From contig NZ_CP033906.1 in assembly GCF_003816055.1 (NCBI RefSeq), forward strand, positions 1,488,001-1,552,000: a stretch of DNA of 64,000 nucleotides. Direction: 5' to 3'. How positions within the stretch are numbered: position 1 is the first letter of the stretch; every line of letters starts with the position of its first letter. The stretch is from Bacillus sp. FJAT-42376. GTDB taxonomy: Bacteria > Bacillota > Bacilli > Bacillales > Bacillaceae. Both the position numbers and the translations under genes were made by a program. This document shows positions 24,636 to 32,311 of this stretch, piece by piece. The notes below the pieces were generated by a model. That model made no database searches. It was not told the DNA's origin and was given only the letters and a program-made list of their open reading frames with translations.

Positions 24636-25502
24636 GTGGTTTACCGCATGCTTGCATTGAACATAGACGGAACGCTGCTTCGTTCAAATGGGCGCCTTCA
24701 CCAGGCGACAAGGGAAGCGATTGAATTTGTGCAGAAAAAAGGGGTCTATGTCACCCTTGTGACAAACCGCCATTTTCAGTCAGCGAGAAAGCTTGCAAGA
24801 GCATTGAAGCTCGAATCGATTCTGGTTACACACAGCGGGGCCTTTATCTCAGAAAAGATAGATGAACCGCTTTTTGAAAGAAGACTGGGCGAAGAGATGA
24901 CCTATACGCTCGTGCAGGTGCTTGAAAATTATGAATGCCACATCCGCATTATTCATGAGCGCTACAGCATCGGCAACCGGGTCAAGGTAACACCGCACAT
25001 GACAGGAAGTACGGTCATCCAGTCATCAGAACCGCTTTTTTACCCGAATCAGTACGTTGAATCACTTGGGGATGCCTTAAGGGATGAGCCAATCGACGCT
25101 CCGAAGATTGAAGTTCTTTTCCAAAGCAAAAGTGAGAAGCAGGCCGCAGAAAATTTCCTGAACGAAACCTTTCAGGAAGTGACACTGTCCACGAGGAACC
25201 CGCTGCGCTTCGATTTAACCGCAAAGGGCGTTTCAAAAGCGACAGGACTGGGGCTGCTTTGCAGCCATCTTCAAATTCCGATGAGCGAAGTCGTGGCGAT
25301 CGGGGACAGTGCGGATGACCGGGATATGATTGCCCATGCGGGACTTGGCGTGGCGATGGGGCAGGCGCCGTTTGAAGTCAAACAGGCAGCCGACTGGATC
25401 ACCCGCTCCAATGAGGATTCAGGTGTCGCCTATATGATTAAAGAACATTTCCGTAAACAATACAGGCTTGGGTATATAGATAAAATCAAATTGGACCGGT
25501 AA
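24636..25502 (+). CDS. yhaX: YhaX, HAD-superfamily (Cof-type) protein with Asn in place of the catalytic Asp
   Basis: The 288-residue product matches YhaX in length and location. HAD motifs: I 'ALNIDGTLL', where the usual nucleophile Asp (hhhDxDGT) is Asn9 while Asp11 is kept; II 'LVTNRH'; III Lys in 'TAKGVSKATG'; IV 'GDSADDRDMI', intact. The cap is of the Cof (IIB) type. Without the first Asp it should not form the phospho-enzyme, so it may bind rather than hydrolyse phosphate esters. B. subtilis yhaX is a mother-cell sporulation gene; a CATACGCT at 24586-24593 resembles a SigE -10 box, but no good -35 is seen. Confidence 0.88.
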   Translation: MVYRMLALNIDGTLLRSNGRLHQATREAIEFVQKKGVYVTLVTNRHFQSARKLARALKLESILVTHSGAFISEKIDEPLFERRLGEEMTYTLVQVLENYECHIRIIHERYSIGNRVKVTPHMTGSTVIQSSEPLFYPNQYVESLGDALRDEPIDAPKIEVLFQSKSEKQAAENFLNETFQEVTLSTRNPLRFDLTAKGVSKATGLGLLCSHLQIPMSEVVAIGDSADDRDMIAHAGLGVAMGQAPFEVKQAADWITRSNEDSGVAYMIKEHFRKQYRLGYIDKIKLDR

Positions 25503-25507
25503 AAGAA

Positions 25508-25538
25508 AGGCTGACCTTCAAGGTTGGCCTTTTTTTTA
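25508..25538 (+). terminator. Intrinsic terminator after yhaX
   Basis: AAGGCTGACC (25508-25517) pairs with GGTTGGCCTT (25523-25532, wobble pairs included), followed by a T tract to 25538. Confidence 0.88.
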
Positions 25539-25583
25539 GAGGGAAATATCTGCTTTTGGGACAGGGGGCGTACAGGGCGTCAA

Positions 25584-26516
25584 TCATACAGGCTTAACCC
25601 CCGGCTCAAGCATGATGAAGGTGTTGGCAGATGTATTCAAATTCGCCTGAGCCCCGATTGGAATGGCCGCCTTATAGTACCCGTGAGCCGTCGTGACATT
25701 TGTCATGAGCGGTTTGCCGAGCGGAATAAAAAAATCGTTTATCAGATCTGAAAAGGTTTTGCTGTACGCCTCCCCGCATTCGGTGCATTCCCCAAGGACG
25801 ATTCCTGCGCAGTCCTCAAACTTTCCGGCAAGCTTTAAATGATTTACATACCGATAGACCGTATTAATCGGTTCGTGCGTTTCTTCCAGAATGATGATTT
25901 TTCCAGCCGTATCGATTTCGTAGATGGTGCCCAGCGTATCAATAAAAGAGGTAAGATTCCCGCCAACCGTTTGCCCGGTTACATTTCCCGGGATCCTGCT
26001 CACCTGGGGGATGCCGGGAGGGTTCGCAATCTGTCTCGGAGATTGCAAAGTTGCCGTTGCAGCAAAAAACTGCTGAAAATTATAGGCTGGTGTCTCGGGG
26101 ACAAAATCAAGCAGCAGAAGGCTTTGAAAGGTAATCAGGTCCGCATATTGCAAAAGAACATTCTGCAGCACGGTAATATCGCTGTAGCCGCTTATAATCT
26201 TTGGGTTCTGGCGGATGATTTCATAATCAAGGTAGGGAAGAATACCCGCTACTCCAACGCCTCCCCTCACAGGCAAAATCATTTTTACTTCCGGATTGGA
26301 AAACATCTTCATTAAGTCAGATGCCCGCTGTTCATCTGTCCCTGATAAAAAACCGTCCGCAGCATATACATAATCTCCAAGAACAATCCGGAACCCCATA
26401 TTGCGCAGCATGGCAATTCCCTGATTAATTTTCTGCGTTTCAAGAGGACTGCCGAGCGAAACAATGCCAATCGTGTCTCCCCGCAGCAATACAGGCGGTT
26501 TTATAGCCATAGCCAT
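25584..26516 (-). CDS. Peptidase S66 / LD-carboxypeptidase family protein (MccF-like)
   Basis: The 310-residue product has the S66 order: 'LRGDTIGIVSLGSP', 'LPVRGGVGVAGILPYLDYE', nucleophile Ser112 in 'SGYSDIT', 'VGGNLTSFIDTLGT', a Glu in 'IILEETHEP' and a His in 'TAHGYY'. Family members cleave the L-Lys-D-Ala bond of murein tetrapeptides or detoxify microcin C-type compounds. The usual 'RGGYGS' is here 'RGGVGV', so specificity may differ. It has no signal peptide, consistent with a cytoplasmic recycling or self-protection role. It is transcribed away from yhaX. Confidence 0.82.
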   Translation of the reverse strand: MAMAIKPPVLLRGDTIGIVSLGSPLETQKINQGIAMLRNMGFRIVLGDYVYAADGFLSGTDEQRASDLMKMFSNPEVKMILPVRGGVGVAGILPYLDYEIIRQNPKIISGYSDITVLQNVLLQYADLITFQSLLLLDFVPETPAYNFQQFFAATATLQSPRQIANPPGIPQVSRIPGNVTGQTVGGNLTSFIDTLGTIYEIDTAGKIIILEETHEPINTVYRYVNHLKLAGKFEDCAGIVLGECTECGEAYSKTFSDLINDFFIPLGKPLMTNVTTAHGYYKAAIPIGAQANLNTSANTFIMLEPGVKPV

Positions 26517-26607
26517 CCCTCCAAAAAGTGATCTGTATTCTATATATATGTGAAAAAAGAAGGAAAAGAAGAAAGCTCAGCTATGTACCTTTCAAAGTAT
26601 TGATGAT

Positions 26608-26625
26608 TGACCGAATGTTCAGTCA
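26608..26625 (+). promoter_or_regulatory. TetR-type operator before the hydrolase-regulator pair
   Basis: TGACCGAA-TG-TTCAGTCA is an 18-bp palindrome with one mismatch, the classic form of a TetR-family site. TTGACC (26607-26612) at its left end can serve as a -35 box with TAGGAT at 26631-26636, so a bound repressor would block the promoter. The adjacent TetR gene at 27431 is the natural ligand. Confidence 0.75.
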
Positions 26626-26666
26626 TAAGTTAGGATGGACTTGTCAGACAAATTAGGAGGGCTAAC

Positions 26667-27431
26667 ATGGATTTGCATGCCGAAGTTCAAGGCAGCGGCC
26701 GCCCCGTTGTTCTTATTCACGGCCCAGGAACAGATTTGCGGGAATGGGTGTTTATCGTCCCTTATCTTTTAAAAACGTGCCAGGTCATCTCGTATGACGG
26801 GAGGGGTTCCGGGAAATCGCCATCACCGCTCGGACCAATGAACCCCGTCGATGATTTGAGAATGCTGATGGACGATCTTCACATTGAAAAAGCAACGATT
26901 GTCGGACATTCAAGAGGAGGACAGGTTGCAGCCGATTTTGCTCTGACCGATCCATCCCGAATAGAAAAATTGATCCTCATCTCTCCATCCTTAACCGGTT
27001 ACGAATATTCAGCCGAATACAATTCATGGCTTGACCGTGTCAATTCAGCCCCACGGGAGATTGACCGTGTTGTCGAACTTGTGATCGGAGGACCTCACCA
27101 TACGATTGTTAAAGCTTCCGAACACCATGAGTTTTTCAAAGAAATGATGACGAACTACGTAAGAAAAGCACTCACAGAATGGAAAAGCTACGAAGTGAAC
27201 TGGCCCGAGCCTCCTGCCATTCAAAGACTGAAAGAAATGAAAGCATCCACTCTTTTTATCCAGGGAACAAAGGAATTTGAAGATATTTATCAAATAAGAG
27301 AGTATTACGGACAGGTCCCATTATTCGACTTTGTCTTACTTCCCAGGGCGGATCATATGTCAACACTCACACATCCCGCAGAGATAGCCGGAAACATTCT
27401 GGAATTTATAAAGGAGGAAGCAAAACACTAA
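26667..27431 (+). CDS. Alpha/beta-fold hydrolase
   Basis: The 254-residue protein has 'LIHGPGTDLREW' (oxyanion loop), nucleophile Ser82 in 'VGHSRGGQ', and a C-terminal His in 'PRADHMSTLTH', the triad of an esterase, lactonase or haloperoxidase-like hydrolase. No signal peptide. The start has AATTAGGAGGGC upstream. Its stop overlaps the start of the TetR gene (TAATG), so the two are one unit whose regulator probably senses the hydrolase substrate. The substrate is unknown. Confidence 0.85.
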   Translation: MDLHAEVQGSGRPVVLIHGPGTDLREWVFIVPYLLKTCQVISYDGRGSGKSPSPLGPMNPVDDLRMLMDDLHIEKATIVGHSRGGQVAADFALTDPSRIEKLILISPSLTGYEYSAEYNSWLDRVNSAPREIDRVVELVIGGPHHTIVKASEHHEFFKEMMTNYVRKALTEWKSYEVNWPEPPAIQRLKEMKASTLFIQGTKEFEDIYQIREYYGQVPLFDFVLLPRADHMSTLTHPAEIAGNILEFIKEEAKH

Positions 27432-28015
27432 TGCCGCGTACCCCTGAAGCATTTGAGAAGATAAGAAAAGAAACAAGCGAAAAAATTTTATTGGCAGCGA
27501 TCGATCTTTTCATTAAAAAGGGCTATCACTCTACTTCTATTGAAGAAGTGACAAAACTCGCTCAAGTTTCAAAAGGCCTTCTGTATCATTATTACGAGGG
27601 GAAGGAAGGCCTTCTCGCTGCGATGGTTCATATGAGAATTGGCAATCTCCGTTCTGTCATGGAGCGCGCGGCTTCAATGGAAAGTCCGGCAGACCAGATT
27701 TGCGAGATTGCAGAAGGATCGATAGAAAATGTATACCGCCAGCCTGAGCTTTACCGGTTTTTTTTGAATATCCAGACGCAGCCTCATCAGGACCTGATTC
27801 TCGCCAAATATGCGATCCGGCTGAAAAACGAGTTTGAACAGCAATTTGAGCTGCAAAGCCAAATGTTTGAGCGGCTTGGTGTATCAGAACCAAGGAAGCG
27901 ATCCCTCTTTTTTTCCTCCACTTTAAACGGCATCATGCTGATGATCTGCAGCTATCCGGACCATTTTCCAATAGAAGAAATGAAAACCCAGGTTACAGAG
28001 GAGTTTTGCAGCTGA
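27431..28015 (+). CDS. TetR/AcrR-family transcriptional regulator
   Basis: The 194-residue product has the N-terminal TetR helix-turn-helix (residues 10-55: 'ILLAAIDLFIKKGYHSTSIEEV', 'VSKGLLYHYYEGKEGLLAAMV') and a helical ligand domain. It is translationally coupled to the hydrolase and very likely represses the operon through the palindrome at 26608-26625. The inducer is unknown. Confidence 0.9.
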   Translation: MPRTPEAFEKIRKETSEKILLAAIDLFIKKGYHSTSIEEVTKLAQVSKGLLYHYYEGKEGLLAAMVHMRIGNLRSVMERAASMESPADQICEIAEGSIENVYRQPELYRFFLNIQTQPHQDLILAKYAIRLKNEFEQQFELQSQMFERLGVSEPRKRSLFFSSTLNGIMLMICSYPDHFPIEEMKTQVTEEFCS

Positions 28016-28084
28016 GAAGCATTGTGTTCACATGAGCCATCATGTAAACTAAGGGAAGTTTTTAAATTAGACAAAAAGGTGATT

Positions 28085-29593
28085 ATGTTGCGCATTCATA
28101 TAAAAGGAATTCAGGACGAGAGGTTTCACCGGCCGCTCCGCCTGATTTCCAATTTGTTTTACGAAGAAACGGAATTGCTGTATGAAGAGGGAGAAGTAGA
28201 CTTAACGGCCTCCTTTCAGATTGAAGACTTGGGCTCCTCTGTCCGGATATCCGGCTCCCTAATGGCAGACGGGAAAAAATACGAGGCAGCCCGTGAAAAA
28301 TATGTCTCTTCTTATCCTTCTGAAAAAGAACGATTTAAACAAGTGAAAAATACGCTTGCTCATGTCTACCTTATGCTTCTGCAGGATCACACAGGAATCA
28401 TTCAGAAATGGGGCATTTTAACAGGCATGAGGCCGGTTAAACTCTTGCATAAACTGCTGCAGGAAGGGATGACAAAAGAAGCCGCCCATCAAAAGCTCCG
28501 CGAAGAGTATTTAATTTCCGGCCAGAAAATTCAGCTTATGCAAAGCATTGTCGACAGGCAGCTGAAGGTGATACCGGATCTGTACAATCTCGGGCGGGAA
28601 ATCAGTGTATACATCGGGATTCCATTTTGTCCGACGAAATGTGCCTACTGTACATTCCCTGCCTTTGCGATGAACGGAAAGCAGGGCAGAGTTGATTCTT
28701 TCCTTGGCGGGCTCCATTATGAAATGGAAGAGATCGGCAAGTACCTGAAGGAGAGCGGGATTAAAATTACGACCGTCTACTATGGCGGCGGAACCCCTAC
28801 GAGCATTACAGCGGAAGAGATGGACATGCTGTATGAACGAATGACCGAAGTGTTCCCGGATGTGAAAAATATCCGCGAAATTACAGTCGAAGCAGGCCGT
28901 CCCGATACGATTACACCGGAAAAACTCGATGTCCTGAAAAAATACAGCATCGACCGGATCAGCATCAATCCGCAGTCCTACACACAGGAGACACTGAAAG
29001 CCATCGGCCGCCACCACACTGTGGAAGAGACCATTGAAAAACTCCACCTGGCGCGGAAGCATGGAATGAATAACATCAACATGGATCTCATTATCGGTCT
29101 GCCCAATGAAGGAGTAGAAGAAATGGCCCATTCTCTGGCTGAAACAGAAAAACTCATGCCGGAGTCGCTCACGGTCCATACGCTCTCGTTCAAACGCGCA
29201 TCTGAAATGACCCAGAATAAAAAACGCTATAAAGTCGCAAGCCGCGAAGAAACGAGTGAAATGATGGATCTCGCCGTGGACTGGACTTCTAAAAACGGAT
29301 ACGAACCGTACTACCTGTACCGCCAGAAAAACATTCTCGGAAACCTCGAGAACGTTGGCTACGCCATGGAAGGACAGGATTCGCTCTACAACATTATGAT
29401 CATGGAAGAACAGCAAACCATCCTCGGCCTCGGCTGCGGAGCGGCAAGCAAGTTCCGCGACCCCGCCACAGGAAAAATCTCGCACTTCAACAATCCGAAA
29501 GACCCGAAATCCTATAATGACGGGTACAAGCATTATACGGAAGAGAAGATCCGGATCATGAAGGAACTGTTTCGTGTGAAAGAGGAAGTATAA
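28085..29593 (+). CDS. hemZ: HemZ, radical-SAM coproporphyrinogen III dehydrogenase-type protein
   Basis: The 502-residue length agrees with B. subtilis HemZ (about 501). The radical-SAM cluster ligands Cys182, Cys186 and Cys189 are seen in 'PFCPTKCAYC', followed by 'TVYYGGGTPTSI' (SAM-binding GGGTP) and 'RISINPQSYTQETLKAIGR'. It belongs to the HemN-like family linked to anaerobic porphyrin synthesis; B. subtilis HemZ matters under anaerobic conditions. ATG 28085 is chosen for the AAGGTG just upstream; the frame extends to 28022 without a good site. In B. subtilis the gene also follows yhaX. Confidence 0.92.
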   Translation: MLRIHIKGIQDERFHRPLRLISNLFYEETELLYEEGEVDLTASFQIEDLGSSVRISGSLMADGKKYEAAREKYVSSYPSEKERFKQVKNTLAHVYLMLLQDHTGIIQKWGILTGMRPVKLLHKLLQEGMTKEAAHQKLREEYLISGQKIQLMQSIVDRQLKVIPDLYNLGREISVYIGIPFCPTKCAYCTFPAFAMNGKQGRVDSFLGGLHYEMEEIGKYLKESGIKITTVYYGGGTPTSITAEEMDMLYERMTEVFPDVKNIREITVEAGRPDTITPEKLDVLKKYSIDRISINPQSYTQETLKAIGRHHTVEETIEKLHLARKHGMNNINMDLIIGLPNEGVEEMAHSLAETEKLMPESLTVHTLSFKRASEMTQNKKRYKVASREETSEMMDLAVDWTSKNGYEPYYLYRQKNILGNLENVGYAMEGQDSLYNIMIMEEQQTILGLGCGAASKFRDPATGKISHFNNPKDPKSYNDGYKHYTEEKIRIMKELFRVKEEV

Positions 29594-29604
29594 AACAGGT
29601 AAAG

Positions 29605-29633
29605 CGTCCGGCTTTTAAAAGCCGGACGTTTTT
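29605..29633 (+). terminator. Intrinsic terminator after hemZ
   Basis: A perfect 12-bp stem CGTCCGGCTTTT / AAAAGCCGGACG (29605-29628) is followed by five T. Confidence 0.92.
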
Positions 29634-29748
29634 ATATGGAACCGAATGGCAGGGACTACGCTCGGTTCCCGGACTTGGGCGATGCCAGGCAACAATGCCT
29701 CGCGTAACGAGGGGGGGTTTTTGTTGAAATTATTCGCATTTCCTCGAA

Positions 29749-29841
29749 TCGATAATAAATTAGGAAAATCGATAATATACGGACCGATTTCGACCATATA
29801 ATAAGATTTTCGATAATAAAACGGCAAATTCGATAATAAAT
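29749..29841. repeat. Five-copy 20-21 bp periodic TCGATAATAAA array
   Basis: TCGATAATAAA or a close variant starts at 29749, 29769, 29790, 29810 and 29830. Conserved 11-base cores alternate with variable 9-10 base stretches. It lies in a 555-base gap between hemZ and an acetyltransferase that shows no other coding sequence; before it, CCTCGCGTAACGAGG and a T-run near 29698-29722 look like a further weak terminator. Confidence 0.8.
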
Positions 29842-29931
29842 GGAATAGCGGACACGGTGAAAGGTCTCTAATACCGGAGAAGAAACAAATCTTATCCCGC
29901 ATAAACCGGTTATTCCAGGATTTTTCCGGTT

Positions 29932-30010
29932 TATGATGAAAATTCGTGAATATATGGTGAAATTCTCGGGGAATATGATGAAATTCTAAGAATTCTTTAT
30001 GCTGAAATCG
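29932..30010. repeat. Second periodic array, TATGRTGAAATTC motif, four copies
   Basis: The motif TATGATGAAAATTC and variants start at about 29932, 29953, 29974 and 29998 (steps 21, 21, 24). It is a different sequence from the TCGATAATAAA array 90 bases earlier but has the same period. Confidence 0.7.
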
Positions 30011-30149
30011 CAAAATGCTTCAATTTCTCCAAGTTAAGCTAAAACCGCACAATCCCTCCATTTCTCACAATCTGTAACTTTACATCCCCCAGGACGTCTT
30101 TTAAAATAGAATTTCCTATGGTTTTTGCTTTAGGACAGGAGGATCAAGA

Positions 30150-30587
30150 ATGTTTGAAATTAAACCGATACAATCATCGGAAGCGATTCCGCTCCGGCAG
30201 CAGGTCATTTCACCGGATTTGCCGGTGGAGGAGAGCAAGTATACCGGAGATGAAAACAAAGAAACAATTCATATTGGGGCTTTTGCGAAGGAGCAGCTTG
30301 TCGGTACGGCTTCTTTTTACAAAGAGCAGCACCCCGAACTTAGCGGGAAAAGCATGTACCGGCTCAGAGGGCTTGCGATTGACCCTGAACACCGGAATGA
30401 ATTGAGGGGACAGACGCTCATCCTTTTCGGTGAAAATCTATTAGCGCAGCATGAAATTGATGTGCTGTGGTGCACGACCAAAATTTCCAATCTCCCCTAT
30501 TATCAGCATCTTGGATTCCGGGAGACCGGGCATACATTTAATGACGGGGAAAAAGGTCTCCAGGTTTTAATGGTTAAGCATATATGA
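30150..30587 (+). CDS. GNAT-family N-acetyltransferase
   Basis: The 145-residue GNAT protein shows 'LVGTASFYKE', 'YRLRGLAIDPEHRNELRGQTLILFGENLLAQ' (acetyl-CoA-binding region, with an altered Q/RxxGxG/A loop) and 'NLPYYQHLGFRETGHTF'. GGACAGGAGGATCAAG precedes the ATG. The acceptor is unknown. It is separated from the beta-oxidation operon by a terminator. Confidence 0.83.
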   Translation: MFEIKPIQSSEAIPLRQQVISPDLPVEESKYTGDENKETIHIGAFAKEQLVGTASFYKEQHPELSGKSMYRLRGLAIDPEHRNELRGQTLILFGENLLAQHEIDVLWCTTKISNLPYYQHLGFRETGHTFNDGEKGLQVLMVKHI

Positions 30588-30597
30588 TAAAAGCAGG

Positions 30598-30631
30598 TGA
30601 ACCGGATGAATTGAATGCCGGTTCATTTTTT
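30598..30631 (+). terminator. Intrinsic terminator after the GNAT gene
   Basis: TGAACCGG (30598-30605) pairs with CCGGTTCA (30618-30625), followed by six T. Confidence 0.88.
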
Positions 30632-30650
30632 ATGTTTGAAAAGCAGGATT

Positions 30651-30726
30651 TTGAAAGAATGATAGGAAAGTATATAGGGAGATGTTTTTTTGCAGGGAAA
30701 AATGAAAGCGATTCCAAATTTGGAGG
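30651..30726 (+). promoter_or_regulatory. Promoter and perfect cre site of the beta-oxidation operon
   Basis: TTGAAA (30651-30656), 16 bases, TATAGG (30673-30678) is a plausible promoter. TGAAAGCGATTCCA at 30713-30726 matches the CcpA consensus TGNAANCGNTNNCA at every fixed position and lies between the promoter and the ribosome-binding site, a typical roadblock position. Glucose repression of the operon is predicted. No full FadR palindrome was found. Confidence 0.72.
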
Positions 30727-30733
30727 GGATACC

Positions 30734-32293
30734 ATGTATTCATCGATAGGGAAGCTTTTTGATTTAGCGGCGGACAAGGACAGGGACAAGGAAGCGCTGG
30801 CCGATGTTTCACGCGGGATAAGAAGGACGTTCAGCGAGTGGAAGACAGATGTGCACCAATGTGCAAATGCTTTGTTTGCGGCAGGGATAAGAAAGGGAGA
30901 CCGTGTGTCTACGTTTCTTTTTAACTGTGCGGAGCTTGCGACGGTGTTCTTTGCCTGTGCCAAGATCGGAGCGGTGCTGAACCCGATTAATTTCCGCTTG
31001 AAATCACAGGAAGCGGCGTTCATCTTAACAGATTGTTCCCCGAAGCTCGTTCTGTTTGAAAAAGCGCTGGAAGCCGAGATCGATGCGCTGCATGAGCAGT
31101 TCCCCCATACGCTGTTCTGGTCGATTGATGCCGGTCAGCCTTCCTATGCATCCTATTACCGGGAAAAGGTCAAAGAAGCCCCTGCTTCTGAAGTGGAGGC
31201 GGATGTAAACGAGGATGACCTGTATGCCATTATGTATACAAGCGGGACGACCGGCCGGCCTAAAGGGGTGCTGCACAGACACCGAGATATGATTGATCAG
31301 GCGATGGTCTGTGCGATGGCGCTCAGACTGACTCCGAACGACTGCGGTCTTGTGGCAGCCCCAATGTTCCATTGTGCCGAACTTCATTGCAGTTTTTTAC
31401 CGAGGGTACTGATTGGGGCTAAAAACGTCATTATCCACCATTTCGACCCGAAGCAAGTACTGGATGTGATCAAAAAGGATCAGATTACGATTATGTTCGG
31501 AGCCCCGACGATGTGGAATATGCTCCTGCAGGAAGATTTGAAAGCCGCGGATTTTTCAAGTATGCGTGTTGGCCTGTATGGTGCAGCTCCAATGGCACCG
31601 GTTCTTGTCAAAGCATTGAAAGAAACGGTGGGGATCGATTTTGTCCAGGCATACGGAATGACGGAAATGGGGCCGGCCGTGACGTTCCTGGCGGAGGATG
31701 AGCAGCTTTCGAAGGCCGGATCCGCCGGAAGAGTCTGCTTCGGACATGAGCTGATTATCGTCCGTCCCAATGAAGAAGGACCTTCTGAACCGGATGACCG
31801 GCTTGAACCTTATGAAGTGGGAGAAATTCTGGTCAAGGGCCCGTCCATTATGGCTGGTTATCATCAGCGCCCGGATGCAAGCGAAAAGGCCTTGTACAAG
31901 GGCTGGTATCATTCCGGTGATTTAGGCTACCTGGATAAGGACGGGTATTTATTTGTCGCGGACCGGCTTCATGACATGATTATCAGCGGCGGGGAGAATG
32001 TGTATCCGCGTGAGGTAGAGGATGCGCTTCATGAGCATGAAGGCGTTCTGGATGCGGCCGTTTTAGGAGAGCCCGACGATAAATGGGGCGAGACCGTGGT
32101 GGCATATATTGTGAAAAAGAATCCTGATCTGACAGAAGATGACCTGGAGGCTTTTTGCAAAAATGGAAGCCGTCTTGCAGCATACAAACGTCCGCGGAAA
32201 TATATCTTCACCGATCAATTGCCAAGAAACGCCAGCGGAAAAATTCAGAAATTCATGCTTAGAGAACAGCTTGCAGCACACACAGAAGCATAA
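30734..32293 (+). CDS. Acyl-CoA ligase (AMP-forming), first gene of the beta-oxidation operon
   Basis: The 519-residue adenylate-forming enzyme carries the P-loop 'YTSGTTGRPKGVLHRH', 'YGAAPMAPVLVKAL', 'QAYGMTEMGPA', 'WYHSGDLGYLDKDGYLFVADR' and C-terminal Lys motif 'PRNASGKIQKF'. It activates a fatty or other carboxylic acid to the CoA thioester with ATP. ATG 30734 is used, with TGGAGGGG just upstream; the open frame extends to 30584 but through a terminator and the promoter. Eighteen bases separate it from the dehydrogenase gene. Chain-length preference cannot be read. Confidence 0.9.
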   Translation: MYSSIGKLFDLAADKDRDKEALADVSRGIRRTFSEWKTDVHQCANALFAAGIRKGDRVSTFLFNCAELATVFFACAKIGAVLNPINFRLKSQEAAFILTDCSPKLVLFEKALEAEIDALHEQFPHTLFWSIDAGQPSYASYYREKVKEAPASEVEADVNEDDLYAIMYTSGTTGRPKGVLHRHRDMIDQAMVCAMALRLTPNDCGLVAAPMFHCAELHCSFLPRVLIGAKNVIIHHFDPKQVLDVIKKDQITIMFGAPTMWNMLLQEDLKAADFSSMRVGLYGAAPMAPVLVKALKETVGIDFVQAYGMTEMGPAVTFLAEDEQLSKAGSAGRVCFGHELIIVRPNEEGPSEPDDRLEPYEVGEILVKGPSIMAGYHQRPDASEKALYKGWYHSGDLGYLDKDGYLFVADRLHDMIISGGENVYPREVEDALHEHEGVLDAAVLGEPDDKWGETVVAYIVKKNPDLTEDDLEAFCKNGSRLAAYKRPRKYIFTDQLPRNASGKIQKFMLREQLAAHTEA

Positions 32294-32311
32294 CAGAAGG
32301 GATGGGAAACC

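Noticed and set aside
28511..29533. 340-codon minus-strand frame opposite hemZ
   Set aside because: It is the mirror of a conserved gene with clear radical-SAM motifs, and its composition (many Phe, His, Arg) is that of a shadow frame.
29749..30010. CRISPR-like look of conserved and variable blocks
   Set aside because: Cores are about 11 bases and fillers about 10, far too short for CRISPR repeats and spacers, and no cas genes are present.
30598..30625. FadR operator in front of the beta-oxidation operon
   Set aside because: TGAATG and TTCATT half-sites occur, but the stretch is the terminator of the preceding gene and does not match the full FadR palindrome.
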